NCBI GenBank assembly: GCA_038202885.1
Contig: JBBREP010000001.1
Location: forward strand, 1 to 64,000
Reading direction: 5' to 3'
Origin: JBBREP01 sp038202885
GTDB lineage: Bacteria; Actinomycetota; Acidimicrobiia; IMCC26256; PALSA-610
Length of the DNA stretch: 64,000 bases
Position numbers and translations under genes: made by a program. A model generated the notes under the pieces. The model did not search any database. It saw nothing but the letters and a program-made list of their open reading frames with translations, and was not told the origin of the DNA. Positions 42,741-51,710 of this stretch are shown in pieces; position 1 is the stretch's first letter; the number at the start of each line of letters is the position of its first letter.

Positions 42741-42766
42741 GCCCGCGCGGTGTAGTCGCCGCGGGC
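42741..42766 (+). terminator. Possible terminator hairpin after rplI
   Basis: A GC-rich inverted repeat, GCCCGCG (42741-42747) and CGCGGGC (42760-42766), 24 bp past the rplI stop. There is no T-run, as is common in high-GC actinobacteria, so intrinsic termination is uncertain. Confidence 0.4.
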
Positions 42767-42779
42767 GCCGTGTGGGTCG

Positions 42780-42980
42780 CGCTATCCACAGGTAGTCGCG
42801 CGCGCTTTTCCACAGGACTATCCACAGGCAACTACCCGGTTGCCCGGCACGGCCGGCGCCATCCCGCGGACGTGTCCGAAGCCCGGTACACAATGCCTGT
42901 GGAGGAGTCGGTCGGTTGCCCACAGGTTCTCCGCAGCGAAGTTGCGGATATCCCCGGCTTTGCCCACTTACTCCCCACAG
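42780..42980. promoter_or_regulatory. DnaA-box-like cluster upstream of dnaB
   Basis: Six box-like 9-mers lie in 200 bp: CTATCCACA 42782-42790, TTTTCCACA 42806-42814, CTATCCACA 42818-42826, TGTGGAGGA 42898-42906, TTGCCCACA 42916-42924 and CTCCCCACA 42971-42979. The first three share the extended core TCCACAGG and are spaced 24 and 12 bp apart. This is denser than in the dnaA promoter. It suggests direct DnaA control of dnaB, or a titration/reserve origin site. Confidence 0.6.
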
Positions 42981-43024
42981 GACCGCCATGAGATCGTGAT
43001 GGCTCAGGGGAAAGGGTTTGCCGC

Positions 43025-44392
43025 GTGGTGCAGTTCTTCGAAGAAGCGCGGCAACGCCGCGTCGCGGATGGTGGTCGGATCCCGCCGCACAACATCGAAG
43101 CCGAGGAGTCGCTCCTCGGTGCCATGATGTTGACCCGTGACGCGATCACCGCGGCCATCGAGGTTCGCATCGAAGCGCACGACTTCTACAAGCCGGCGAA
43201 CGGTCATCTGTTCACGGCCGCGATTTCGTTGCACAACCGCGGCGAGGCCGTCGACCCGGTCACCGTGGCCGAATATCTGCGGCGCGACGGGCTGCTCGAG
43301 CCGATCGGCGGGCAGCCGACGCTCTTGCGCATCCAGGCCCAAACCCCGGCGTCGGCGAACGCGGGTGAATACGCCAACATCGTCCATGAGCTCGCGCTGC
43401 TCCGCAAGCTGATCGCGGTCGGTGGCGACATCGCCGAGATGGGCTACGCGGGCACCGAAGACATCGACATCACGCTTGACTCGGCCGAGGCCATGGTGTT
43501 CGAGATCGCCGAGCACCGCGTCGGCGATTCGTTGGTGTCGCTGTATCCGATTCTCGAAGCAACGATGAACGAGCTCGAACAGCTCTACGACCGCGACAGC
43601 AGCGTCACGGGGGTGCGAAGCGGTTTCCGCGACCTCGACGAGTTGCTGCTCGGCTTCCAACGATCCAACCTCATCGTGCTCGCGGCCCGACCTGGCCAGG
43701 GCAAGACGTCGTTGGCGCTCGGCGCGGCGCTGCACGTCGCGCTCGAGGACCGCAAGCCGGTGTTGTTCTTCTCGATGGAGATGGACCGGCTCGACCTCAC
43801 GCGTCGATTGCTCTCGTCCGAAGCGCGCATCAACGCGCGTGACCTCCAGACCGGCCGCCTCGCCGAAGGCGATTGGCCGAGGCTGAACCAGGCCGTTGGT
43901 CGTCTGGCCGAGGCGCCGTTCTTCATCGACGACGACCCTCGGTGCACGGTCATGGAAATGCGCGCCAAGGCGCGCCGCATCAAGGCCCAGTACGGCGATG
44001 TCGGATTGATCGTCGTCGACTACCTCCAACTCATGTCGACGAACAAGCGGATCGAGAGCCGCCAAGTCGAAGTGTCGGAGTTGTCGCGTGGCCTGAAGAT
44101 CCTGGCGCGCGAGATGCAGGCGCCGGTGCTCGCACTGTCGCAGCTCAACCGTCAGCTCGAATACCGCACCGACAAGCGGCCGATGCTGGCCGACCTGCGA
44201 GAGTCGGGTTCGATCGAACAAGACGCCGACGTCGTGATGTTCATCTACCGAGACGACTATTACAACACCGAGTCGGATCAGCGCGGCGTGGCTGAGATCA
44301 TCGTCGGCAAGCACCGAGGTGGCCCCACCGGCACGGTCCGGCTCGCCTTCCTCGACAAGTTCACCAAGTTCGCCAACATGGCCAGGGATTAA
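43025..44392 (+). CDS. dnaB: Replicative DNA helicase DnaB
   Basis: 455 aa from GTG 43025. The N-terminal domain begins RIPPHNIEAEESLLGAMML. The RecA-type motor has Walker A ARPGQGKTSLALGAALHV, the Walker B region DVGLIVVDYLQLM, and ADLRESGSIEQDADVVMFIYRDDYY. Length is normal and no intein is present, unlike several mycobacterial DnaB proteins. It unwinds DNA at the fork. It is preceded by the DnaA-box cluster and followed by nucS in convergent orientation. Confidence 0.97.
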   Translation: MVQFFEEARQRRVADGGRIPPHNIEAEESLLGAMMLTRDAITAAIEVRIEAHDFYKPANGHLFTAAISLHNRGEAVDPVTVAEYLRRDGLLEPIGGQPTLLRIQAQTPASANAGEYANIVHELALLRKLIAVGGDIAEMGYAGTEDIDITLDSAEAMVFEIAEHRVGDSLVSLYPILEATMNELEQLYDRDSSVTGVRSGFRDLDELLLGFQRSNLIVLAARPGQGKTSLALGAALHVALEDRKPVLFFSMEMDRLDLTRRLLSSEARINARDLQTGRLAEGDWPRLNQAVGRLAEAPFFIDDDPRCTVMEMRAKARRIKAQYGDVGLIVVDYLQLMSTNKRIESRQVEVSELSRGLKILAREMQAPVLALSQLNRQLEYRTDKRPMLADLRESGSIEQDADVVMFIYRDDYYNTESDQRGVAEIIVGKHRGGPTGTVRLAFLDKFTKFANMARD

Positions 44393-44490
44393 TGGGAACG
44401 GGAGCCATGCAGCTCGCAGCGCCGGACAGCGAGCGAAGCGTCCCGAAGGGCGGCGTCGCGGAGCAGCCGAGCCGAGCGAGCAAGTAGATA

Positions 44491-44500
44491 CGTAGGCGCA
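44491..44500. repeat. Near-copy of the dispersed GTAGGCGCA word
   Basis: CGTAGGCGCA, one mismatch from the exact AGTAGGCGCA copies, in the 108-bp gap between the convergent dnaB and nucS genes. It is followed by TTAGAAAAG. The gap shares a GCGCCGGACAGCGAGCG stretch with similar wording in the panB-rpsF gap. Confidence 0.4.
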
Positions 44501-45163
44501 TTAGAAAAGCGTCAAGCGGTCCGCGTCGGCGGCGTCGCGGTATTGGGCGAGGTCGACCTCGATGCATTCGATGCCCTTGCTCGCGGCGTACACGCGGGCC
44601 TGCGGCTTGATGCGTTCGGCGACGAACATACCGACGGTGGGTGCGAACCGCGAGTCGAGGTCGAGGCGTTCCTGGTACCGCAACAGCTGATCGACCCCGG
44701 CGATCTCGCCGACGCGTTTGATCTCGATCACCACTGTGCGTCCCGCCCCGTCGCGGCACAGCAAGTCGACCGGGCCGATGTCGGTCGGGTATTCGCGCCG
44801 GATCAGTTCGAGGTCGGCGCGCAGGTCTTGGACGCGCGCGGCGAGGGCTACCTGCAGTTCGGCCTCGACGCCGTCCTTTTCGAGCCCGGGATCGTCGCCC
44901 AACGCGAATGTCTGGTCGAACAGCACTTCGTGCAGCGTGATCACGAGCGATTCGCCCTTGGGCGTGTCGGCGCGGATCGCACCGTCGCGCTCGACAATCG
45001 TGCACGGAGGGTTCATCCAGTTCAGAGGCTTGTACGCCTTGGCGTCGGAGTGCACCGCGATCGAGCCGTCGCCCTTCAGCACGATGAGGCGCAGTGCCTC
45101 ACCGAGACGCGCACCGAGACGGCCTTGGTATTCGACTCCGCAGCGAGCGACGATGATCCGCAC
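44501..45163 (-). CDS. nucS: Mismatch-specific endonuclease NucS (EndoMS)
   Basis: 220 aa. N-terminal beta domain (MRIIVARCGVEYQGRLGARL, NWMNPPCTI). The C-terminal RecB-type nuclease has GPVDLLCRDGAGRTVVIEIKR (D-x-n-E-x-K) and GVDQLLRYQERL. The protein ends DADRLTLF, a beta-clamp-binding type terminus. NucS provides non-canonical mismatch repair in actinobacteria, which lack MutS/MutL. It is convergent with dnaB; association with replication genes fits clamp-coupled action. Confidence 0.94.
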   Translation of the reverse strand: MRIIVARCGVEYQGRLGARLGEALRLIVLKGDGSIAVHSDAKAYKPLNWMNPPCTIVERDGAIRADTPKGESLVITLHEVLFDQTFALGDDPGLEKDGVEAELQVALAARVQDLRADLELIRREYPTDIGPVDLLCRDGAGRTVVIEIKRVGEIAGVDQLLRYQERLDLDSRFAPTVGMFVAERIKPQARVYAASKGIECIEVDLAQYRDAADADRLTLF

Positions 45164-45203
45164 GGTCCCGAGTCTGTCATGGGTGTCCCGCTACCGTCGC
45201 CGT

Positions 45204-45929
45204 GTGCACACGGTCGACCGGCGTCGCGGCCGCGCGCCCCGGGGGTTGGCCCTGGCGACGGTGTGCGTCGCGATCACGATGGCGACGGCAACCTGCTCGG
45301 GCGGGTCGAGCGCGCACGCGCCGACGTCGTCGACGACGGGCTCCGATGAGGTGTTGCGTTCCTTGGTGGCAATCGCCGCCCGTGGCGATACCCACGAGTC
45401 GCGCGTCGTGTACTCGGTCGTCCGAACGGCGGGTGGTCAAGACGCTCGGAGTATGGAGATCGAGTGGTATCGCCCTTCGCCGCGTCTTGTTGCCACCGTC
45501 GAGGGTGGCGAGCTCAACATCGAACGCGCCGGTGTCGAGACGAACTGCACGCCCCGACCAACACCGAGGACATGCACCCGGATCGGTCCGGCCGAGCACG
45601 GTGCCGCCTCGAGCGCCGACCCCTATCTCGTGGCCGTCCGATCGAATCGCTATTCGGTCAGCGTTGGCGCCGATCGCAACATCGTCGGTGCCCGCGCGCG
45701 ATGTTTTCGCCTTGCGCTGCGTGTCGGGCAGCCGCTGATCGTGGGGCTCGGCTACAGCTCGGAGACGTGTTTCGCTGCCGACGGCGTCGTGGTCCGGACT
45801 GAGCGTGACGCGCCGGGTGGTACCGAAACGGCGGTGGCGATTGCTGTCGAACGCTCCGTGCGCTGCGCCGAACTGCGACGCGTGTGGCGCGATTACGGCA
45901 CGACCGACCTCGCCGACCCATGCCGTTGA
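45204..45929 (+). CDS. Putative secreted or lipoprotein of unknown function
   Basis: 241 aa from GTG 45204. A basic N-terminus (VDRRRGRAPRG) precedes a hydrophobic segment (LALATVCVAITMATATC) and a Ser/Thr-rich spacer. The rest is a soluble domain with several cysteines that may form disulfides. The lipobox is non-ideal (TATC), so lipidation is uncertain. No family recognised. It is adjacent to and divergent from nucS. Confidence 0.6.
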   Translation: MHTVDRRRGRAPRGLALATVCVAITMATATCSGGSSAHAPTSSTTGSDEVLRSLVAIAARGDTHESRVVYSVVRTAGGQDARSMEIEWYRPSPRLVATVEGGELNIERAGVETNCTPRPTPRTCTRIGPAEHGAASSADPYLVAVRSNRYSVSVGADRNIVGARARCFRLALRVGQPLIVGLGYSSETCFAADGVVVRTERDAPGGTETAVAIAVERSVRCAELRRVWRDYGTTDLADPCR

Positions 45930-45955
45930 CGATGCGCCTTCTACGCTGAGCGGCC

Positions 45956-46237
45956 GTGGACTTCTACGGCGAAGTACTCCAGGAGCTCGTGGTGGCGTTG
46001 GGCGCCGCGCTGCTCGTTGCCAATGTGGCCGCACTCATTCGGCGGCGGCGAGATCGTGACACCGCGGCGCAACGCAAGATCGCGAAGTCGCGGCCGGGCA
46101 GTCCGGTCCGGCGTCTCGGCCAAGCCGACGGCCACGGCGACCTGCCGGTGGCGCCGTTTGCCCGCACCGTCACCTATGCCGCGGTGGGCCTGGTCGTGAT
46201 GGTGTGGGGTGTGGCGTCGATCGTGGGCGGGCGCTGA
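45956..46237 (+). CDS. Small two-helix membrane protein
   Basis: 93 aa from GTG 45956. Two hydrophobic helices (VVALGAALLVANVAALI and VTYAAVGLVVMVWGVASIVGG) flank a strongly basic cytoplasmic-type loop (RRRRDRDTAAQRKIAKSR). No recognised family. It follows the lipoprotein-like gene by 26 bp, possibly one transcript. Confidence 0.6.
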   Translation: MDFYGEVLQELVVALGAALLVANVAALIRRRRDRDTAAQRKIAKSRPGSPVRRLGQADGHGDLPVAPFARTVTYAAVGLVVMVWGVASIVGGR

Positions 46238-46282
46238 GCGCCGAAACATCAAGACCGAGGGTGACTCGGCCGATATGCGAGT

Positions 46283-47776
46283 GTGTACAACTCGGGGACC
46301 GAGGCGAAATGCAGCCCTCGTTCCCGCTGGGCACGCGCGGCCCTCGCGCTGGGCCTTGTGCCGGCGGCAGCGTCGTGCGCCTACCTCACGCCCCGTCCGA
46401 GTTTCGGTCGTGGCGCCGGCGCGACGCATGTCTCAGCGTCGACGAGTGCTGCTTCTGGGAAGCGCGTGGTTCCGCGCGTGCACGACGACACTCGCTGGCA
46501 AACCTTCGTACCCGTCGCGGCCGACTTCACTACGACGTACTGGGTAACGGCATCGGGCGCTGACACTGCGCCGGGCTCGATCGACGCGCCCTGGCGCACG
46601 CTGCAACACGCCGTCGATGCCGCGACTCCAGGCGCGCGGATCCTCATTGGCTCAGGAACCTATACGGGCTTCCGGATGACGACGAGCGGTGGGCCCGGGA
46701 CGCCGACCGTGATCGCCGCTGGTCCGGGCGCCAATGTTGCAGTCACCGCACCGCTCGCGAGCGGTGACGTGATCGACCTCGTTGCCGTCCATGATGTGGC
46801 CGTTCGTGGGATCACAGTGCGCGGCGCGCGCGGGAACTGGCGTGCGGGCATCCTTGTACGCGACGGCGCGACGCGGGTCGAGATCAGCGACGATGTAGTC
46901 ACCGACAACGCCGACTACGGCGTGCGGATTATCGATGCGACCAACGTTGAGGTCACCCGTGACGACATCAGCCACAACGGTGCGGGTGTCATTGTCGAAC
47001 GGGCTGGGTCGGGCGTTCACATCCACGCCAACATCGTGCACGACAACGATCGCATGATTGTCAACGACGCCGCGCCCGGCAACGATACGGGCGCGATGGG
47101 GATCGTGTTCCAATTCGCGACCGGCCCGGTCACCGCGGACCACAACGTCATCTTCGCCAACCGGGCGCAATCACACGACTTCGGCTACGACGGCTCGGGC
47201 TTTGAAATCTTCGGGGCCGCACACGTGACGATGGCTTCGAACGTGCTGTACGACAACGAGGCCGTGCTTGAGACCGGCACCGATGGCCCGGACTGCGTCG
47301 GAAACCGCTTCGAGGGCAACGTCGCGTGGGGCCCCGGCCACGCGACGGTCGACGTGCAGGTGCCGCAGTCGAATGGCGTGCTGTTGCGATGCGCGACGTC
47401 GATGGTGGTCGAACACAACACGCTGTATGACCTTGATGGGTTCGCGGTGTGGTTCGACGCCAGCAACGCCGCGATGGGCGGGGTCGCGGGCCTGCGCGTC
47501 AGCGACAACCTGCTGGTGCAACCGAGCTCACCCGTGTACGAACTCGACAGTTCGCTGCCGAACACGGTGACCGTCGATGCCAACGACGTCGTCGGCCGAG
47601 GCGCAATGCTCGCGCGGATCGTGGGCCAGGATGCGCCGACCAACCTCGCTGAACTCCAGCACGCGCTCGGCTTCGACATGCACGGCGTGTCGATCGAGCC
47701 GGTGTTCGCGTATCAGGCCGGCTATGACCTGCGCGCGATGAGTCCCGCAGTGCGCGGGCGTTACGGCGCGACGTGA
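46283..47776 (+). CDS. Secreted right-handed beta-helix repeat protein
   Basis: 497 aa from GTG 46283. The N-terminus has a signal/lipobox-like sequence (ALALGLVPAAASC), then a linker and a long parallel beta-helix region. The family start is WVTASGADTAPGSIDAPWRTLQHAVDAATPGARILIGSGTYTG, followed by regular turns such as RVEISDDVVTDNADYGVRI and GVHIHANIVHDN. Such folds bind or cleave polysaccharides; catalytic residues cannot be assigned. Next to the glycan locus, it may process or modify an exopolymer. Its 3' end overlaps the convergent gene by 16 bp. Confidence 0.82.
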   Translation: MYNSGTEAKCSPRSRWARAALALGLVPAAASCAYLTPRPSFGRGAGATHVSASTSAASGKRVVPRVHDDTRWQTFVPVAADFTTTYWVTASGADTAPGSIDAPWRTLQHAVDAATPGARILIGSGTYTGFRMTTSGGPGTPTVIAAGPGANVAVTAPLASGDVIDLVAVHDVAVRGITVRGARGNWRAGILVRDGATRVEISDDVVTDNADYGVRIIDATNVEVTRDDISHNGAGVIVERAGSGVHIHANIVHDNDRMIVNDAAPGNDTGAMGIVFQFATGPVTADHNVIFANRAQSHDFGYDGSGFEIFGAAHVTMASNVLYDNEAVLETGTDGPDCVGNRFEGNVAWGPGHATVDVQVPQSNGVLLRCATSMVVEHNTLYDLDGFAVWFDASNAAMGGVAGLRVSDNLLVQPSSPVYELDSSLPNTVTVDANDVVGRGAMLARIVGQDAPTNLAELQHALGFDMHGVSIEPVFAYQAGYDLRAMSPAVRGRYGAT

Positions 47777-48570
47777 ATCGCTTCGGACCACGAACAGGCG
47801 GCGGCACGAGCGACGGGAATCGCCGACGGTGTCGACGAGCCGCAGTCGGTGCCGAGCATGTCGTGTAACACCACGGGATCGAGGATCAACTCCGGTCGGT
47901 GATCGGCCGGGCCGCTGTCCTCGAGCGCGATCGTCGTGCGCGCCTTGGGGAACGGAACAACGACGTGTGCGGTGGCGCCGCTCGACAGGTACGCGCTCGA
48001 CCACAGCGGCACCTCACGGTTGCCGCGGCGTTCCACGACGGTGACCGGTCCTGAGCGCGCGGTGGTGATGGCGATGCTCACCTGTCGTGCCGTCACCGTG
48101 TCGACCGCGACCTGGGCGGGCGTCGTGATGGCGTCGTCGGCCGCCTGATACGCGAGCGCGATGCCGACGGCAACGATGGTCGCGCCGATCACTGCAAGCA
48201 GCACCGTGTGCTGCCCGATGTCGTCCACGGCGGGCAGCCGCGGTTGCACGTCGATCTGGCGCCACATCGCTGCGGCCAGAACTGCGGTGGCGACGACACC
48301 CCAGGCGATACTCCATGACGCGCGCGTCAAACCCCACGGCAGCGCGTCCAGTAGGTAACCCATTGCGATCAGCGCGGCGATCGTCGAGGCAATCGCGAGT
48401 ACCCAACGTCGCAGTGGGTCACCGGTGGCGAGCATGGTGATGAGCCGTACCGTCACCACGAGCGATGCCGCGCCGAGCGGCGCCGCGACGAGTGGGTGCG
48501 CAGACGCGACGCCGCAGATTGCCGCGAACGCGATGATGGCGAAGATAGAGACTTGGTCACGAAGACGCAT
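47761..48570 (-). CDS. Membrane protein with extracytoplasmic C-terminal domain
   Basis: 269 aa. About five TM helices fill the first 150 residues, followed by a soluble part rich in Val/Thr with two C-terminal cysteines (GTDCGSSTPSA, RAAACSW). No recognised family. Its ATG lies inside the end of the upstream large membrane protein gene (14-bp overlap), so it is the last gene of the glycan-assembly block. It might be an accessory subunit of the polymerase- or transferase-like neighbour. Confidence 0.6.
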   Translation of the reverse strand: MRLRDQVSIFAIIAFAAICGVASAHPLVAAPLGAASLVVTVRLITMLATGDPLRRWVLAIASTIAALIAMGYLLDALPWGLTRASWSIAWGVVATAVLAAAMWRQIDVQPRLPAVDDIGQHTVLLAVIGATIVAVGIALAYQAADDAITTPAQVAVDTVTARQVSIAITTARSGPVTVVERRGNREVPLWSSAYLSSGATAHVVVPFPKARTTIALEDSGPADHRPELILDPVVLHDMLGTDCGSSTPSAIPVARAAACSWSEAIHVAP

Positions 48571-50401
48571 TGATGCCTCGGATGTCGTAGACGATGACGG
48601 CGCCGTTGTCGTAGATCCGCGCCACGCCGGGGATGTTGTCGAACTTCGTCAGAGCGACGCGCGTGACGGGGAACTTGTGCGCGTAGCTCGCGTCCTCGCC
48701 CTGCTCCAGGTAGACGCCGACATGCGGCAGCCCCGTCGACATACGCACATCGACGACCAGGTACTGGATCCGACCCTTGCGAATGAGCGCAAGGTCGTTG
48801 GGGGTCGGCGAGTGGTCGAAGAACACTCGGGAGGCATCGATGTTGTCACCGACGTGCGTGACGCTGTATGACGTGCCGATCGCGGCAGCGAGAAGCCGAC
48901 CGATGCGGTCCGACAACACCCTGCTGTTCGGCGGGAGGTGCTGACCGATCCACTCGGCCGTCGCCACGTTGTAACGATCGACCGTACGATTGTCGGCCGA
49001 CACGAGGTACGGCCCGGGCATACGCAGCCAACTTGGCCCGAATCCGGTCAGGACGCCGCCGACGAACATGAATGTGAGCACGAGCGTGATCGCGACGGTC
49101 CAGTCGCGCGTCCGATGCAAGAGCACGACGCCGGCCCACCATGCGAGCGCGAAGCCGACACCGACGAAGATCAGTCCTGTCGAACGGTCAGCGAACTCCG
49201 AAGTAGCGAGCGTGAGGTGCCCGATGGGCAAGAGTGGGAACGCGGCCGCGGTGACGAGCAACGCAATGGCGCGCGAGTCGCGGCGCTTGAACCACGCGCG
49301 ACCCTTCCATAGGGCGGGGAGGAGCAACAGCCCGATCAGCGCGAGTGACGACACCGACCAGATGCGCTCCCACAGCGCGGCCGTGCTGCCACCCCCGTCG
49401 ACGAACAATTTGTGGTTACTGCTGCCCGTGATGAACGCGTTGATCTGTTCGCCGGAACCTTTCAGCGCGCTGCCGACGTAGCGCATCACGATCGTGCCTG
49501 GGAACAGCGTGTACAGACCGAGCATTGCCGTCGCGGCCGCGGCCACAATGCCGTACAGGTGCGACTCGCGGTTGTAGCCGCGCGCGACGCGCTCGACTCT
49601 CCACAGGACGAAGACGGCACCAACGAACGCAAGCCCCATCAGGTGGTGGCTCACTATCGCGGCGCCTCCGATGGCGATGGCCGGGAGCACCGCGCGGCGA
49701 TGGCGCGGGTGCGAGCGGTCGACGAGGAGATACACGGCTGCGAGCGCGAGCGGCAGTGCGAGGGACTGGTACGAGAATTGCGAGTTGAAAAAGAGATACT
49801 GCGGGTTCGCGGCGTACACGAGTGCAGCTATGGCAGCAACGCGCTCGGAACCCGTCAGCCATTCCACAAACGCGATGAGCGCGAGCGTGGAGAGCACGCG
49901 TGCGAGGACGAGGACGATGACGCCACTGGTATGCCCGGTGAGGCCGGTGAGCGACGACACCGCGTGCGTGACGATCTCGAGACCGGGGTAATAGCGAACG
50001 ACCGGCAGGGTCGATGTTGCATGGAACAGTCGGTGGGTCGATGTGAGTAGTCGCAGCGCCTCGACGTGGACCAACTCGTCGTGATACACGAAGAACTTCG
50101 GGTAGAGCACGACTTGACTGAACACCGCGGCGGCGCCGAGCACGAGCGACAACGTGATGCGCTCGCGCCGCACAGTGTCGCGACCGACGATACGGAATGC
50201 GCAGGGCACGAAGATGATGATGAGGCTGATCCAGAACAGTGGCGTGGCGTACCAGTGCTCGTGCCGGCTGGCTATCCCTGCGAGCGCGTGGAGGAACAAC
50301 CCGACGCACACGGACAGGATGGCCCACCCGGTGAGGTCGCGCTGGGGCGATCGTGCCCGGCGGAACAGTTCCTGAAGGCCGGCTTCATCCTCGAGCAACA
50401 T
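48557..50401 (-). CDS. Large polytopic membrane protein (putative glycosyltransferase/polymerase-like)
   Basis: 614 aa from ATG 50401. About 12 hydrophobic helices are seen with a conserved-looking periplasmic motif near the start (YHDELVHVEALRLLTSTHRLF, D-E acidic pair) and SHHLMGLAF. The C-terminal soluble tail contains RVLSDRIGRLLAAAIG and YLVVDVRMSTGLPHVGVYLEQG. This layout resembles GT39/GT-C-type transferases or polysaccharide polymerases; neither is proven. It overlaps the flippase by 17 bp. Confidence 0.65.
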   Translation of the reverse strand: MLLEDEAGLQELFRRARSPQRDLTGWAILSVCVGLFLHALAGIASRHEHWYATPLFWISLIIIFVPCAFRIVGRDTVRRERITLSLVLGAAAVFSQVVLYPKFFVYHDELVHVEALRLLTSTHRLFHATSTLPVVRYYPGLEIVTHAVSSLTGLTGHTSGVIVLVLARVLSTLALIAFVEWLTGSERVAAIAALVYAANPQYLFFNSQFSYQSLALPLALAAVYLLVDRSHPRHRRAVLPAIAIGGAAIVSHHLMGLAFVGAVFVLWRVERVARGYNRESHLYGIVAAAATAMLGLYTLFPGTIVMRYVGSALKGSGEQINAFITGSSNHKLFVDGGGSTAALWERIWSVSSLALIGLLLLPALWKGRAWFKRRDSRAIALLVTAAAFPLLPIGHLTLATSEFADRSTGLIFVGVGFALAWWAGVVLLHRTRDWTVAITLVLTFMFVGGVLTGFGPSWLRMPGPYLVSADNRTVDRYNVATAEWIGQHLPPNSRVLSDRIGRLLAAAIGTSYSVTHVGDNIDASRVFFDHSPTPNDLALIRKGRIQYLVVDVRMSTGLPHVGVYLEQGEDASYAHKFPVTRVALTKFDNIPGVARIYDNGAVIVYDIRGINASS

Positions 50402-51710
50402 GATCGGGTTCCTTCCCGAGAGTGTCCTGGCGCAGGATCCTTCGCACCATGAATCTGGTCGTGAATAGCGAGACGATCGACTGTCCGACGAGCCATCCCA
50501 ATGCGGGTGCGCACACGCCGATGTGGTGCACCAACAGCGCACCAGTACCGATGGTGAAAATGCACACGACACCGTTGATCACCGCGACCCACTTCGTGCG
50601 TCCGGTGACGCGCAGCACGCCCACGGCCACGTTGTTGAGGGCCCGAGGGATGCACGCGAGGCCCATGAGGCGAATCACCCACGCTCCCGCGCGCGCGTAT
50701 CCCGGTCCGTACACCTCTAGCGCGAACGGCGCGATCACGACCGCTGCGATACTCAGGGGCACCATGACCGCGAACGTGTGGCGCAACGCCGATCGCAGCA
50801 GGTCCGGAAGTCGGTCACGGTCGCGCGCGCCCTCGACGGTGAGGGCCGTGGCCATGTTCAACGCCAACAGGTCGATGGTGAGCGCCGACGTCCATGCCAA
50901 CGCGAAGTAGCCGGTCTCCTTGCTGCCCACCCATTGCAGCATCAACGCAGGTACGAGCGCGGCCGACGCGTAGTTGAACAACGAGGCCACATAGTCGGGC
51001 CCGGCGAAGCGGGCGGCTTCGGGCAGCGCCAAGGTCTCGGGCCGGGCGCTTGACGCGGTGTGAATCAGGCGCCGGAAGATGAGCACGTTGATCGGGATGA
51101 GCGACGCCAGCGCGCCGATCACCCACGGTGCGAACACGCCCATCGCGCCACCAGCGGCCGCGAATACGACGAGCAGCGCGAGCTTGACGACACCGAAGAT
51201 GGCGTTCTCCACGGGGACCCAGTGCGCGCCGCGCAGCGCGGTGAGGGCCGCGTCTTGCAAACTGAACACGGTCCAGCCGACAGCGGCCACTACGAAGAGC
51301 GGCGCAAGGAATCGACTGGTTTGGAGCGCACCCGCGCCGACGCGATCGTCGTAGGCCACGTAGCCGATCGCAACGAGCAACGTGAGCGTGCACGTGACGC
51401 CATACGAGAGACGCAGCGCGCGTGCCCTGCGCTCGTCCAGTACCGGCAAGTAGCGCCCGAGGAAGCTGATCATGTTGAGTTGGCTGATGCCGCTCACGAA
51501 GAGCATGGCGCTGATCACGGCGGTGGCTCGTCCGACATCGCGCGCGTCGTAGAGCCGGGCTGCCGCGATCCAGAACAACACGCCGAGGACGGCCGTGAGG
51601 CCGGTGTTGAGCATCAACGAATAGGCCGCGTGCAGCAGCGGGCTGCGTTCGGCGATTGCCGCCCAGCGGCGTTCGTTCGTGGGGGCCGACGCCTCGACGC
51701 GCAGTGTCAT
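50385..51710 (-). CDS. Polysaccharide flippase (Wzx/MATE-like)
   Basis: 441 aa from ATG 51710, which overlaps the GT4 stop (ATGA). Around 12-14 TM helices; the N-terminal block LHAAYSLMLNTGLTAVLGVLFWIAAARLYDARDVGRATAVISAM is the usual polysaccharide biosynthesis (Wzx/oligosaccharide transporter) start. It would move lipid-linked oligosaccharide across the membrane. It sits between glycosyltransferases and the large membrane protein. Confidence 0.85.
   Translation of the reverse strand: MTLRVEASAPTNERRWAAIAERSPLLHAAYSLMLNTGLTAVLGVLFWIAAARLYDARDVGRATAVISAMLFVSGISQLNMISFLGRYLPVLDERRARALRLSYGVTCTLTLLVAIGYVAYDDRVGAGALQTSRFLAPLFVVAAVGWTVFSLQDAALTALRGAHWVPVENAIFGVVKLALLVVFAAAGGAMGVFAPWVIGALASLIPINVLIFRRLIHTASSARPETLALPEAARFAGPDYVASLFNYASAALVPALMLQWVGSKETGYFALAWTSALTIDLLALNMATALTVEGARDRDRLPDLLRSALRHTFAVMVPLSIAAVVIAPFALEVYGPGYARAGAWVIRLMGLACIPRALNNVAVGVLRVTGRTKWVAVINGVVCIFTIGTGALLVHHIGVCAPALGWLVGQSIVSLFTTRFMVRRILRQDTLGKEPDHVARG

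Noticed and set aside
43025..44392. Intein in dnaB, common in mycobacteria
   Set aside because: The protein is 455 aa with uninterrupted Walker and DnaB motifs.
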